A stretch of DNA of 48,034 nucleotides from Anaerolineae bacterium (GTDB lineage Bacteria; Chloroflexota; Anaerolineae; Anaerolineales; Villigracilaceae). Positions within the stretch are counted from its first letter, which is position 1, and every line of letters begins with the position of its first letter. The stretch lies in assembly GCA_003130845.1 (NCBI GenBank), contig QEXW01000152.1:1-48034 (forward strand), written 5' to 3'. Positions 1 to 9,266 of this stretch are shown here, one piece after another. A program made the translations under genes and the position numbers. The notes under the pieces are model-generated. The model was not told the origin of the DNA and did no database searches. It worked only from the letters and a program-made list of their open reading frames with translations.

Positions 1-88
1 GCACAGGGGTAGCCGCCGGGCCGCACGCCGCCAGCACCATTGCCGCTGCCACGAGCAGGGCGAACAAAATCGAGAACGAGCGTTTCAT
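1..88 (-). CDS. Lipoprotein, N-terminal fragment (truncated by window edge)
   Basis: Only the first 29 codons are present. They encode a short basic start (MKRS), a hydrophobic stretch and the lipobox LAAC with the lipidated cysteine at residue 22, followed by a Gly/Pro/Ala-rich segment. This is a type II signal peptide. The start has an AGGAG Shine-Dalgarno about 9 nt upstream on the minus strand. The signal closely resembles that of the solute-binding protein encoded at 38418-39803, so an ABC-transporter substrate-binding lipoprotein is the likeliest identity. The mature domain is outside the window, so function cannot be read. Confidence 0.7.
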   Translation of the reverse strand, partial: MKRSFSILFALLVAAAMVLAACGPAATPV

Positions 89-247
89 GAGAGTCTTCTC
101 CTCTTTGAAAATGTGTTTGCCTGCAACATGCAGGCACGCAAGTGTGATGATACGCCTATTCAGGAAATATGACAAGGCGAAGAAGCGAAATTTTTTTTAA
201 GGGCAGGTTATCAATTTGTGAATACCTTCCTTGTCCGCTGCCAGACG

Positions 248-289
248 TATAATTAGGGTTGCCAGAGGAAACTTTCACACGGAGGAGCC
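248..289 (+). promoter_or_regulatory. Candidate -10 box and strong RBS for the thiolase gene
   Basis: A perfect TATAAT lies at 248-253, but there is no convincing -35 at 16-18 bp. A strong Shine-Dalgarno GGAGG at 281-285 fixes the ATG at 290. The rest of 89-289, between the divergent lipoprotein and thiolase genes, is AT-rich and shows nothing else recognisable. Confidence 0.4.
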
Positions 290-1492
290 ATGAGCAAACA
301 AACCGAAGCGGTCATCCTTTCTGCCGCGCGCACACCCATTGGGAAATTTCAGGGCGCGCTGAGCAACGTTCCGGCAGCCCAGTTGGGCGCAGTCGCCATC
401 AAAGCAGCGGTGGAACGCGCCGGGCTGGAAAATCTCGATGAAATTGACGAAGTGCTGATGGGGCATGTTGTCCAGGCCGGGCAAGGACAAGCGCCCGCCC
501 GCCAGGCAGCCATTTTTGCCGGTCTGCCCGCCAGCGTGAGCGCTACCACCCTGAACAAAGTGTGTGGTTCTGGCCTAAAGGCTGCTATGAGCGCCGCACA
601 GGCCATCCGCGCCGGTGACGGCAAGTTGTTTGTGGCCGGCGGCATGGAAAGCATGTCACGCGCACCGTATCTGGTCACGGGTCGCAACGGGGAACTGCGG
701 TATGGCCATACCCAGTTAACGGATGCCTTGCTGCACGATGGCCTGTGGGACCCGTTTGAGAATTGGGGCATGGGCAACGCGGCTGATTTTATTGCAGAAG
801 AATACGAAGTGACACGCGAAGCGATGGACCAATATGCCCTGGAAAGCCACCACAAGGCGGTTGCCGCCATTCAGGCCGGCAAGTTCAAGGCCGAAATCAC
901 ACCGGTTGAATTGAAAGGGCGGCGAGGCGAAATCACCGTGTTTGATACCGATGAAGGCCCCCGCCCGGATGCCGCACTCGAATCGCTGGCGCGGCTGAAA
1001 CCCGCCTTCCGTCCAGATGGGCGGGTAACCGCCGGCAATGCCTCCACGCTCAACGATGGCGCAGCGGCTGTAGTGCTTGCCAGCCGAGCCTATGCCGAAA
1101 CTCACGGCCTGCAACCACTGGCACGCATTGTTGCCTATGGACAAGCGGCCGTTGAACCGAAATGGTTATTTGCAGCCCCAGCCAAGGCCATCCCCAAAGT
1201 GCTTGCCAAGGCTGGCTGGACCTTGGCCGATGTGGACTTAATCGAGCTAAACGAAGCCTTTGCTGCGCAGGTCTTGGCGAATGGGTATGAACTTGCGGCC
1301 CAAGGCTGGGATTGGGCAAAAGTCAACGTGAACGGCGGGGCCATTGCACTCGGGCATCCCATCGGTGCAAGCGGCGCACGCGTGTTGGTCACACTGCTCT
1401 TTGCCCTTAAGGAACGCAACCTCAAGCGCGGCTTGGCTTGCCTGTGCTTGGGTGGCGGCGAAGCGGTCGCCATGGCCATTGAGAGCGAGTAA
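290..1492 (+). CDS. Acetyl-CoA C-acyltransferase (thiolase)
   Basis: A 400-residue cytoplasmic thiolase, the usual length for the AtoB/PhaA type. It condenses two acetyl-CoA to acetoacetyl-CoA or cleaves beta-ketoacyl-CoA. The three catalytic elements are visible: nucleophile Cys92 in [10 protein letters not shown], His356 in [15 protein letters not shown], and the acid/base Cys386 in CLGGG. The NEAFA motif is also present. The start is fixed by GGAGG 4 nt before ATG. The gene lies 59 bp upstream of a methylmalonyl-CoA epimerase gene on the same strand, which suggests short-chain acyl-CoA turnover. Whether it works in the degradative or biosynthetic direction cannot be told from sequence. Confidence 0.93.
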   Translation: MSKQTEAVILSAARTPIGKFQGALSNVPAAQLGAVAIKAAVERAGLENLDEIDEVLMGHVVQAGQGQAPARQAAIFAGLPASVSATTLNKVCGSGLKAAMSAAQAIRAGDGKLFVAGGMESMSRAPYLVTGRNGELRYGHTQLTDALLHDGLWDPFENWGMGNAADFIAEEYEVTREAMDQYALESHHKAVAAIQAGKFKAEITPVELKGRRGEITVFDTDEGPRPDAALESLARLKPAFRPDGRVTAGNASTLNDGAAAVVLASRAYAETHGLQPLARIVAYGQAAVEPKWLFAAPAKAIPKVLAKAGWTLADVDLIELNEAFAAQVLANGYELAAQGWDWAKVNVNGGAIALGHPIGASGARVLVTLLFALKERNLKRGLACLCLGGGEAVAMAIESE

Positions 1493-1551
1493 GGCATCTC
1501 AAACCGGCCAGGTGCGATATAATCGCCAGCGTAACGAAAGGAATCAAACCC

Positions 1552-1956
1552 ATGCCCCAAATCACCAGCATTAACCATGTTGCCATTGTCGTAGATGATA
1601 TGGAAAAATCCCTCTCCTTCTGGCGCGATGCGCTTGGCATTCCCCTGCATGAACTGCGGGATGTACCTGCCGAAAAGAGCCAAGTCGCCTTTCTACCCCT
1701 GGCCGGCGCCGAAATCGAGCTAGTCAAGCCGACCAGCGAAGACTCTGGCTTGGCAAAATACCTCGCCAAACGCGGTCCCGGCATGCATCATGTCTGCTTG
1801 GAAGTAGACGACATCGAAGGGATGTTGAACCAACTCAAAACAAAAGGCATTCGCCTGATTAACGAAGAGCCGCGCACGGCTGCCGATGGCAAGCGCTATG
1901 CCTTTATTCACCCCGAAAGCACCAACGGGGTGCTGGTAGAGTTGTATCAACTCTAG
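1552..1956 (+). CDS. mce: Methylmalonyl-CoA epimerase
   Basis: A 134-residue protein of the vicinal oxygen chelate (glyoxalase) superfamily, made of two beta-alpha-beta-beta-beta modules. It interconverts (S)- and (R)-methylmalonyl-CoA in propionyl-CoA metabolism. Likely metal ligands are His9 (INHVAIVV), Glu56 (IELV), the His79-His80 pair (GMHHVCLEVDD) and Glu130 (GVLVELYQL), matching the family pattern. The start follows a GAAAGGA Shine-Dalgarno. The usual partners, methylmalonyl-CoA mutase and propionyl-CoA carboxylase, are not in this window. Another VOC enzyme is possible, but the GMHHVCLEVDDI and GVLVEL blocks are typical of the epimerase. Confidence 0.9.
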   Translation: MPQITSINHVAIVVDDMEKSLSFWRDALGIPLHELRDVPAEKSQVAFLPLAGAEIELVKPTSEDSGLAKYLAKRGPGMHHVCLEVDDIEGMLNQLKTKGIRLINEEPRTAADGKRYAFIHPESTNGVLVELYQL

Positions 1957-2020
1957 GCTTTGTACCACCCAAGGATGCGAGGGCACACCTAAGCAATTTT
2001 GTGTACTTCGCGTCCTTTAT

Positions 2021-2034
2021 GGTTTAATCACGGC
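2021..2034 (+). promoter_or_regulatory. Extended -10 element abutting the tilS start (candidate leaderless promoter)
   Basis: TGGTTTAAT at 2020-2028 is an extended -10 (TGnTTTAAT). It ends 6 nt before the ATG at 2035, and no Shine-Dalgarno lies between. Transcription would then begin at or next to the A of the start codon. A TTGTGT 18 bp upstream is only a weak -35. Confidence 0.45.
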
Positions 2035-3408
2035 ATGTTCCCCTCGTTACGCCTAGAATCCGGGAAGTTGCTTGTTGTCGGCGTTTCCGGCGGGGCGGAT
2101 AGCCTGGCACTCCTCCACCTTCTTCATACCGCGGGCTTCCCCTTGCTGGTTGCTCATTTCAATCACTGCCTACGGCCAGAAGCAGAGTCCGATGCCGCCC
2201 ATGTCGCTCACATTGCGCAAAGTCTCAATCTGCCCTTCGTGACGGCTTCGGCCAACGTAACGACTCATGCCCAAGAACAAGGCCTGTCCATCGAAGAAGC
2301 CGCACGGGAGTTACGCTACCGGTTTTTGTTCCACCAAGCCCGCGAGGCCGGAGCACAGGCAGTCGCCGTCGGCCACACCGCTGATGACCAGGCCGAGACA
2401 GTGCTGATGCACTTTCTGCGGGGCGCAGGCCTCTCTGGATTGAAAGGAATGACACCCCGCGTTATCTTGCCCATCTTCGACCCCCATATCCCTCTCGTCC
2501 GCCCGCTGCTTGGCTGGACCCGCGCCCAAACCGAATCTTACTGCCACCAACACCATCTACCCTACCTCACCGATACCAGCAATGCCGATACAACCTACTT
2601 CCGAAACCGGTTACGGCACGAACTGCTGCCACGCCTAGCCGACTACAACCCACAAATTCGCCAAACACTGGCCAAAAGCGCCCTGGCGTTGCAAGGGGAC
2701 TATGAATTGCTCAATGAAGTGGTAGATTCGGCGTGGAAAAAGGTCCTACGCACAGCCGGGGATGGATTTCTCGCCTTCGACTTAGTCCAACTGCGCACCA
2801 TGTCTCCGGCCTTACGGCGCAACCTATTCCGACGGGCGGCGTTTGCCCTGCACCCTAACCTGCGCGATATAGACTTTGCCGCGCTGGAACGCGCAGCCAC
2901 CCTAAAGCCAACCGACTTAAGCAGTGGACTGAAAACACTCATCGAAGGCGAAACGCTGTACGTCACCGAGGACGAGGCGAGATTGCCCATGCCTTATCCT
3001 CAAATCTATTCTCAACATGTCGTTGCCTGGGAGCAGAATTCGGTCCATCGCCTGCTTTTGGACAACGCTTGGGAACTATCCGCTTGGTTGCTCACCGACC
3101 CTTGGCCACTTCCAAAAAATCACTGGTCAGCCCATTTTGACGCCGATTTAACGAAAAACCAACTGACGGTACGTCCATTTCAGACAGGAGACCGCTTCGA
3201 ACCGCTGGGGATGCCTGGTCAAACCATGAAACTTTCCGATTTGTTTATCAATCTCAAAATCCCCAAGCGCGCCCGAAAACAATGGCCGGTCGTTTGTGTG
3301 GGCGATGAGATTGCCTGGATTCCCGGTTTACGAATGTCAAACCGTTATCGCTGTACCAATTCGACCCGCCGCGTACTGGCCTTAAGGGTAGAGAAACGAG
3401 ATGGATAA
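2035..3408 (+). CDS. tilS: tRNA(Ile)-lysidine synthase
   Basis: A 457-residue enzyme that converts the wobble C34 of tRNA-Ile(CAU) to lysidine using ATP and lysine. The N-terminal PP-loop ATPase domain carries SGGADS at residues 18-23. Family blocks AHFNHCLR, TADDQAETVLMHFLRG and DTSNADTTYFRNRLRHELL follow, then a substrate-binding region and a TilS C-terminal domain (PFQTGDRFEPLGMPG onward). The frame is open to a TTG at 1999, but ATG 2035 places the PP-loop where the family has it, and an extended -10 box sits directly before it. The 3' end overlaps folB by 8 bp, so the two are probably co-transcribed. tilS and folB are often neighbours in bacteria. Confidence 0.93.
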   Translation: MFPSLRLESGKLLVVGVSGGADSLALLHLLHTAGFPLLVAHFNHCLRPEAESDAAHVAHIAQSLNLPFVTASANVTTHAQEQGLSIEEAARELRYRFLFHQAREAGAQAVAVGHTADDQAETVLMHFLRGAGLSGLKGMTPRVILPIFDPHIPLVRPLLGWTRAQTESYCHQHHLPYLTDTSNADTTYFRNRLRHELLPRLADYNPQIRQTLAKSALALQGDYELLNEVVDSAWKKVLRTAGDGFLAFDLVQLRTMSPALRRNLFRRAAFALHPNLRDIDFAALERAATLKPTDLSSGLKTLIEGETLYVTEDEARLPMPYPQIYSQHVVAWEQNSVHRLLLDNAWELSAWLLTDPWPLPKNHWSAHFDADLTKNQLTVRPFQTGDRFEPLGMPGQTMKLSDLFINLKIPKRARKQWPVVCVGDEIAWIPGLRMSNRYRCTNSTRRVLALRVEKRDG

Positions 3409-3751
3409 AATTTTCATCAAAGACTTGCGTGTCAACGCCATTCTTGGGATTTACCCCCAGGAGCGGACAACACCCCAAGAAGTTGTTGTCAATGTCGCAC
3501 TGTATACGGATACGCGCAAAGCAGCGCAAACAGACCAAATTGCCGATTGCGTAGACTACGAAAAAACCGCTCACCTGCTCAAAACCCATATCGAAACGGC
3601 GCAACGGCAAACTGTCGAAGCGCTAGCGAACGACTTGGCGCAGTTATGTCTGTCCTTAAGCGGTGTGCAGGGGGTCTACATTCGGGTAGAAAAGACACAA
3701 GCGGTTGGTTTTACAGCGGCGGTTGGGGTAGAAATCGAACGATGGCAATAG
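3401..3751 (+). CDS. folB: Dihydroneopterin aldolase
   Basis: A 116-residue enzyme of the tunnelling (T-fold) family. It cleaves 7,8-dihydroneopterin to 6-hydroxymethyl-dihydropterin and glycolaldehyde in folate synthesis. The N-terminus IFIKDLRVNAILGIYPQER carries the conserved Glu21. The TVEALANDLAQ block and the near-C-terminal Lys98 (VEKTQAVGF) correspond to the conserved active-site positions, although the usual Lys-Pro is Lys-Thr here. The start codon lies inside the end of tilS. The gene converges with folE, only 7 bp away, so two folate enzymes sit tail to tail. Confidence 0.9.
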   Translation: MDKIFIKDLRVNAILGIYPQERTTPQEVVVNVALYTDTRKAAQTDQIADCVDYEKTAHLLKTHIETAQRQTVEALANDLAQLCLSLSGVQGVYIRVEKTQAVGFTAAVGVEIERWQ

Positions 3752-3758
3752 CCAACAC

Positions 3759-4391
3759 TCAAAATCGCAACTCTGCGGCACCACGCGCAATATTTTGCAG
3801 AAATTCTTCGCGCGTTGCCAAGTTAGAGCGAAAGGCACCGTGCATGGCTGAAGTAACCATGCGCGCATCGTGCTTGCGTACACCGCGCATCATCGCACAC
3901 AAGTGCATGGCCTCAATCACCACCGCAACGCCTTGGGGCTTGAGCAGGTCGCGCAAAAAATCAGCAATCTGGCGGGTCATACGCTCTTGCACTTGTAGAC
4001 GGCGGGCGTACATATCCACAATGCGCGGAATTTTAGATAGCCCCAACACTTTACCATTTGGGATATACGCAACATGTGCCCGGCCTATAAAAGGCAGCAT
4101 GTGATGCTCACATAAGCTATAAAATTCAATGTCGCGTACGATGACCATCTCATCATATTGCACATCGAAAATGGCTTCATTGATGAGGGCCGCCGGGTCG
4201 GTAAAGTATCCTTGTAACAACTCAGCATACATACGCGCCACCCTGGTAGGGGTTTTTTGCAATCCATCGCGGCTTGGGTCTTCCCCAACCGCAACCAAAA
4301 TGTCGCTCACTGCCGCTTCAATCACAGCGAAATTAATAGCCTTTTGTTCCCCCGCATGAAGAATGGCGTCGTCGAATTCATCCAACTCCAT
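3759..4391 (-). CDS. folE: GTP cyclohydrolase I
   Basis: A 210-residue enzyme that converts GTP to 7,8-dihydroneopterin triphosphate, the first step of folate synthesis. It is the type I form. Zinc ligands Cys94 and His97 ([18 protein letters not shown]) and Cys165 (HLCAMMRG) are present, with the catalytic-region His96 and His163. The C-terminal block [18 protein letters not shown] is typical. The start has GGAG about 7 nt upstream. Transcription from hpf upstream on the same strand appears to be stopped by the hairpin at 4405-4440, so folE probably has its own promoter. Confidence 0.96.
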   Translation of the reverse strand: MELDEFDDAILHAGEQKAINFAVIEAAVSDILVAVGEDPSRDGLQKTPTRVARMYAELLQGYFTDPAALINEAIFDVQYDEMVIVRDIEFYSLCEHHMLPFIGRAHVAYIPNGKVLGLSKIPRIVDMYARRLQVQERMTRQIADFLRDLLKPQGVAVVIEAMHLCAMMRGVRKHDARMVTSAMHGAFRSNLATREEFLQNIARGAAELRF

Positions 4392-4404
4392 AGTATCTCC
4401 ACAA

Positions 4405-4440
4405 AAAATAGACTGGCCTGCGCCGAGGCCAGTCTATTTT
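4405..4440 (-). terminator. Rho-independent terminator downstream of hpf
   Basis: Perfect 15-bp stem (4405-4419 against 4426-4440) with a 6-nt loop. Read on the minus strand it ends in a run of six T, 18 bp after the hpf stop. The symmetric A/T flanks would also let it act on the other strand. Confidence 0.88.
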
Positions 4441-4457
4441 ACTTCAGACCAGCCAGA

Positions 4458-5027
4458 CTACCGCACATGCGGCTCGATGAGACCATACGTCCCATCGCGA
4501 CGGCGATATAGCACGTTGATGGCGCCGGCTTTGGCATTGTAGAAGATGAAGAAGTTATCATGCCCCAATAGTTTCATTTGTTCAATCGCTTCTTCTTCCA
4601 CCATTGGGATTAAGTCGAATTTTTTGCGCCGGATAATGACCGGTGGCTCTTCGGCCTCCAATGCGGGCAAAGGTTCCACCTCCCCGGCCACTTCGGCAGC
4701 CGATTTGCCATCGCCTCGGCCTCGCTGATGTTTGCCCTTATAGCGAGCAATCTGACGGGTCATCTTGTCGAGCGCAGTGTCAATCGCGGTGCGAATGTCA
4801 TCGGCGCGCTCTTCAGCCCGCAGCAGCATCCCTTTACCGCGAACGGTCATCTGGGCCACATAACGGTCCGAAGCGCTGCGGGCAGTTTTGACATGGGCAA
4901 GGTCAACCCGGACTTCTTCAATAGCAGATAGGTGCCGGTCTAGCTTGGCCACCTTTTTGGTGACGTAATCGCGAATGCGGTCCGTCACTTCAAACTCACG
5001 TCCTGCAATTTCCAGATTGTGCGCCAT
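4458..5027 (-). CDS. hpf: Ribosome hibernation promoting factor, long form
   Basis: A 189-residue protein that binds the 30S decoding region and promotes inactive 100S ribosome dimers in stationary phase. The N-terminal S30AE/sigma-54 modulation domain (about residues 2-105) is followed by a polar linker and the S30AE C-terminal dimerisation domain (about 130-187). The latter is recognised by FDLIPMVEEEAIEQMKLLGH and VLYRRRDGTYGLIEPH. The start at 5027 is preferred over an upstream in-frame ATG at 5069 because AGGAGG lies 4 nt before it and the family begins there. It follows comF in the same direction and is closed by a strong terminator, so it is likely the last gene of the pilus operon transcript. 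Confidence 0.93.
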   Translation of the reverse strand: MAHNLEIAGREFEVTDRIRDYVTKKVAKLDRHLSAIEEVRVDLAHVKTARSASDRYVAQMTVRGKGMLLRAEERADDIRTAIDTALDKMTRQIARYKGKHQRGRGDGKSAAEVAGEVEPLPALEAEEPPVIIRRKKFDLIPMVEEEAIEQMKLLGHDNFFIFYNAKAGAINVLYRRRDGTYGLIEPHVR

Positions 5028-5072
5028 ATGGCCTCCTAGTGAAAAAGGGATAAAAGGATAGGCATTCAACCA

Positions 5073-5852
5073 CTAGGTTGAACGGCGAGAAAATTGTTTA
5101 GGTTGGTCTAAGCCATACTTGGGCAAGGCTCGTGCAACGGTCAAGGCATACACCCGCTTTGCTCCCACAGCGCGCAACGCTTCGGCAGCCGATTGAAGAG
5201 TCGCGCCTGTCGTAACAACATCATCGAAGAGCAAAATCATCTTGTTTTTGACCATAGCGCTGTGTGCCTGAAAAGCCGCCTGCACATTGGCGCGGCGTTG
5301 GGCAGCGTTTAACCCAACTTGAGAACGGGTATGTCGGACACGTTCCAGCGCCTGTGGCTGATATTTCCAGCGCATGATGCGAGCCAGAGCATGAGCAATC
5401 AAATCAGCTTGATTATAGCCTCTTTCGCGCATTCTTTGTTGGCTAAGCGGGATAGGAACTATCAGGTCACACTGCCACTGCAGCGCGGTAAGACACTCCG
5501 CAACGTGCCAGGCCAACAGGTCTGCCAAAGCGATATTGCGCCGATATTTCAGTTCGTGCAAGGCTGGGCGTAGGGGTTCTGTAAAAACAGCACACGACCT
5601 GAGTGCCTCAAACGCAGGTCGTGTGTCAGTGCAACGCAAACAAATGGTTGGGGTGCTTTGCGGCTCGCCGCAAACTTCGCATAGCGGCTCCGGCGGTCGG
5701 ATAAGATGCGTTCGACAATCGAAACACCAACGTTGGCCCAGTTTGCCACAGCCTGCACACCGAGGCGGGAAGAGTAAATCAACCGCGCCCCACAACAGAT
5801 GGGAAACGTGGTAAGACAAAGCCGGGCGCAGCCTCAATTTATCCGCCGCCAA
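5073..5852 (-). CDS. comF: ComF family amidophosphoribosyltransferase-like protein
   Basis: A 259-residue ComF protein. The N-terminus has eight cysteines in four CxxC pairs (residues 32/35, 43/46, 58/61, 71/74), a zinc-binding double-ribbon. The C-terminal phosphoribosyltransferase-type domain has the PRPP-binding loop DDVVTTGAT at 210-218. In transformable bacteria ComF is a cytoplasmic late competence protein needed for DNA uptake. Its 5' end overlaps tadC by 14 bp, so it is translationally linked to the pilus operon. This placement suggests the pilus may take part in DNA uptake, which is an inference. The start at 5852 is the only ATG before the cysteine motifs. Confidence 0.9.
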   Translation of the reverse strand: MAADKLRLRPALSYHVSHLLWGAVDLLFPPRCAGCGKLGQRWCFDCRTHLIRPPEPLCEVCGEPQSTPTICLRCTDTRPAFEALRSCAVFTEPLRPALHELKYRRNIALADLLAWHVAECLTALQWQCDLIVPIPLSQQRMRERGYNQADLIAHALARIMRWKYQPQALERVRHTRSQVGLNAAQRRANVQAAFQAHSAMVKNKMILLFDDVVTTGATLQSAAEALRAVGAKRVYALTVARALPKYGLDQPKQFSRRST

Positions 5853-6786
5853 AGATGTTAGATGACATTATCCGCAATACCGCAGGCGTCATTAGTACGA
5901 TAAAAATAGAGGGGAAAATGAATACCACCATCGGCACCAGCATTTTGACAGGCGCCTGGTGCGCCAGTTCTTCTGCCAGTTGGCGACGGCGCATACGCAT
6001 CTGGTCGGCCTGGATGCGCAACACCTTGGCCATACTCACACCCAATTGCTCACTCTGGATAATGGCTGCGACAAAACTGGTCATCTCCGGCAGGTCAATA
6101 CGTTCGGCCATAGATTTCAAAGCTTCGCGACGCACCTTGCCAAGTTGAATCTCGCGAATGGCACGCGCAAACGCCAAGGACAGTTCATTGTCCCATTTTT
6201 CCGCCACGTTTGACATGGCAGCATCAAACCCCAGCCCGGCTTCAACGCAAATGGTGAGCAAATCCAGCGCATCGGGCATGGCTTTGCGAATTTCCAGCTG
6301 GCGCTTTTTGATTTGCTCGCTCAACCACATTTGGGGCAAGAAGAAACCCAAGGCTGCCGCAATCAGGCCATACAGAAAGGCGCGGGATAGAGGTTGCGCA
6401 AAGATGGAAAAAGCGGCAATAGCAAACACTAGAACCCCTAACACGCCTGCCGCCACAAAGCGAGAAGCCAAAAACATCGGTGCATCAATGGCGCCGGCTT
6501 TTCCTGCCAGTTCCAGCTTGCGCGTTGTTTCCTGTAAAGCGTTCTGGGGCGTGTTTTTGGCAGCCATCTCACCCAATTGACGCAAAATGGGATAGATGAC
6601 ACGCTCGGTAAACGGCTGCGAGAGTTCAATTTCATCCAGGCTCACCGCTTCGCCGCGCTGAGAGAATTCCGCCAAGCGCTGGCTGAGCGGGTCTTCATCC
6701 TGCTTGGGCAAACGCTGACCAACGTACCACAGCGCAATCGCTACCAGCACAATCAAGATAAGAGCAACATAGATAATGGTTTCCAT
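5839..6786 (-). CDS. tadC: Tad pilus assembly inner-membrane protein TadC
   Basis: A 315-residue type II secretion F-domain membrane protein. One N-terminal transmembrane helix (about 3-22) is followed by a pair in the middle, a cytoplasmic T2SSF domain (PDALDLLTICVEAGLGFDAAM onward) and a C-terminal pair. With TadB it forms the platform that couples the CpaF ATPase to pilin assembly. Start 6786 is chosen over an upstream ATG at 6807: it lies one base after the tadB stop (TGATATG) and is preceded by GAGGTG. The 3' end overlaps comF. Confidence 0.9.
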   Translation of the reverse strand: METIIYVALILIVLVAIALWYVGQRLPKQDEDPLSQRLAEFSQRGEAVSLDEIELSQPFTERVIYPILRQLGEMAAKNTPQNALQETTRKLELAGKAGAIDAPMFLASRFVAAGVLGVLVFAIAAFSIFAQPLSRAFLYGLIAAALGFFLPQMWLSEQIKKRQLEIRKAMPDALDLLTICVEAGLGFDAAMSNVAEKWDNELSLAFARAIREIQLGKVRREALKSMAERIDLPEMTSFVAAIIQSEQLGVSMAKVLRIQADQMRMRRRQLAEELAHQAPVKMLVPMVVFIFPSIFIVLMTPAVLRIMSSNIFGGG

Positions 6787-6787
6787 A

Positions 6788-7765
6788 TCACACCTCGATA
6801 TCGGCAATTTTCATCATGACGAAGTAACCCACTGCAATCATAATCATGCCGACGGCCAAGGCAATCCCACCACAAACGATGTTCTTAAAAAACTCGCCCA
6901 TGTAGTCTTGGTTGATGAACCAGAGAATCACAAATACCACAAACGGCACCGCCGAAAGAATGCGCCCCGACATCACCACCTGCGAGGTCATAACGCGAAT
7001 TTCACCCTTGATGCGGATGCGCTCGCGGATGGTAAAGGCGATTGTATCCAGAATTTCTGCCAATGGGCCACCGACTTCGCGTTGAACGTTAATGGCCGTC
7101 ACCACGAAATCGAGGTCTTCGCTGGGAATGCGCCGGACCAAGTTATCAAGCGCCTTGTCCATCGGCACGCCGAGTTGCATTTCTTGGACCACCCGCCGAA
7201 ATTCATCACTGATGGGCGGTGGCATTTCCTTGCTGACGGCTTCCATGGCTTGCATGGTAGAGTACCCGGCGCGCAGACCGTTCACCATTAAGTTCAACAT
7301 ATCCGGCAATTGGTCGTTGAACTTGCGCAACCGCTTGGCTTGTTGCGAGCGCATGTAAATAATGGGGGCGGCAATGCCAACCGCAATGCCCAGCGCCATC
7401 GAAAACAACTTGCCGGCTGGGTTTTCGCCGCCAAAAAAGTAGGCCGCGCCTCCTAAGACGGCAGCAAGAATAAAAATGAAGAAAATAAACTCGCCCGCCT
7501 TGAATTTCATATCGGCGCGGGCCAGGTTCTTGGCGATGCGGTCACCAAAGGAGGATTTTTCTACCCGTTTGTTGACCCACTCGGTCAGGGCAGTGGAAGC
7601 CTCCTGTCGCTCTTTTCCTCTTGCAGCCTCTCTATCCTCTTCCAGGTAACGCCCCAGGCGGTCTTCGATCAGGGTTCGTTCACTCGTCGAAGAGATATAC
7701 ACCCCGATAGCAATCAGGATGAGGATGATAATCGCGCCAATCAATAAAATCAGAAGCGGATTCAT
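6788..7765 (-). CDS. tadB: Tad pilus assembly inner-membrane protein TadB
   Basis: A 325-residue T2SSF-domain protein. The N-terminal helix (about 4-25) is followed by a charged cytoplasmic segment, two helices around 92-140, the T2SSF domain (FNDQLPDMLNLMVNGLRAGYS through EVGGPLAEILD) and two C-terminal helices. It is the paralogue and partner of TadC, and the two genes are separated by one base. It forms the inner-membrane base of the Tad/Flp pilus machine. It lies 31 bp after cpaF in the same operon. Confidence 0.91.
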   Translation of the reverse strand: MNPLLILLIGAIIILILIAIGVYISSTSERTLIEDRLGRYLEEDREAARGKERQEASTALTEWVNKRVEKSSFGDRIAKNLARADMKFKAGEFIFFIFILAAVLGGAAYFFGGENPAGKLFSMALGIAVGIAAPIIYMRSQQAKRLRKFNDQLPDMLNLMVNGLRAGYSTMQAMEAVSKEMPPPISDEFRRVVQEMQLGVPMDKALDNLVRRIPSEDLDFVVTAINVQREVGGPLAEILDTIAFTIRERIRIKGEIRVMTSQVVMSGRILSAVPFVVFVILWFINQDYMGEFFKNIVCGGIALAVGMIMIAVGYFVMMKIADIEV

Positions 7766-7796
7766 AGCACGTCTATGCTAAGCAAACCAGAAAGAC

Positions 7797-9239
<1,443 letters not shown>

Positions 9240-9266
9240 AGGGGGACCTCCAAATAACGATAAACA

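Noticed and set aside
1518-1523. TATAAT before mce as an independent promoter
   Set aside because: No -35 and no TG extension, and the gene lies 59 bp after the thiolase gene on the same strand. Too weak to call.
3547-4104. A 185-codon plus-strand frame across folB and folE
   Set aside because: Overlaps two well-identified folate genes in other frames and has an Arg/Ser-rich sequence without family features.
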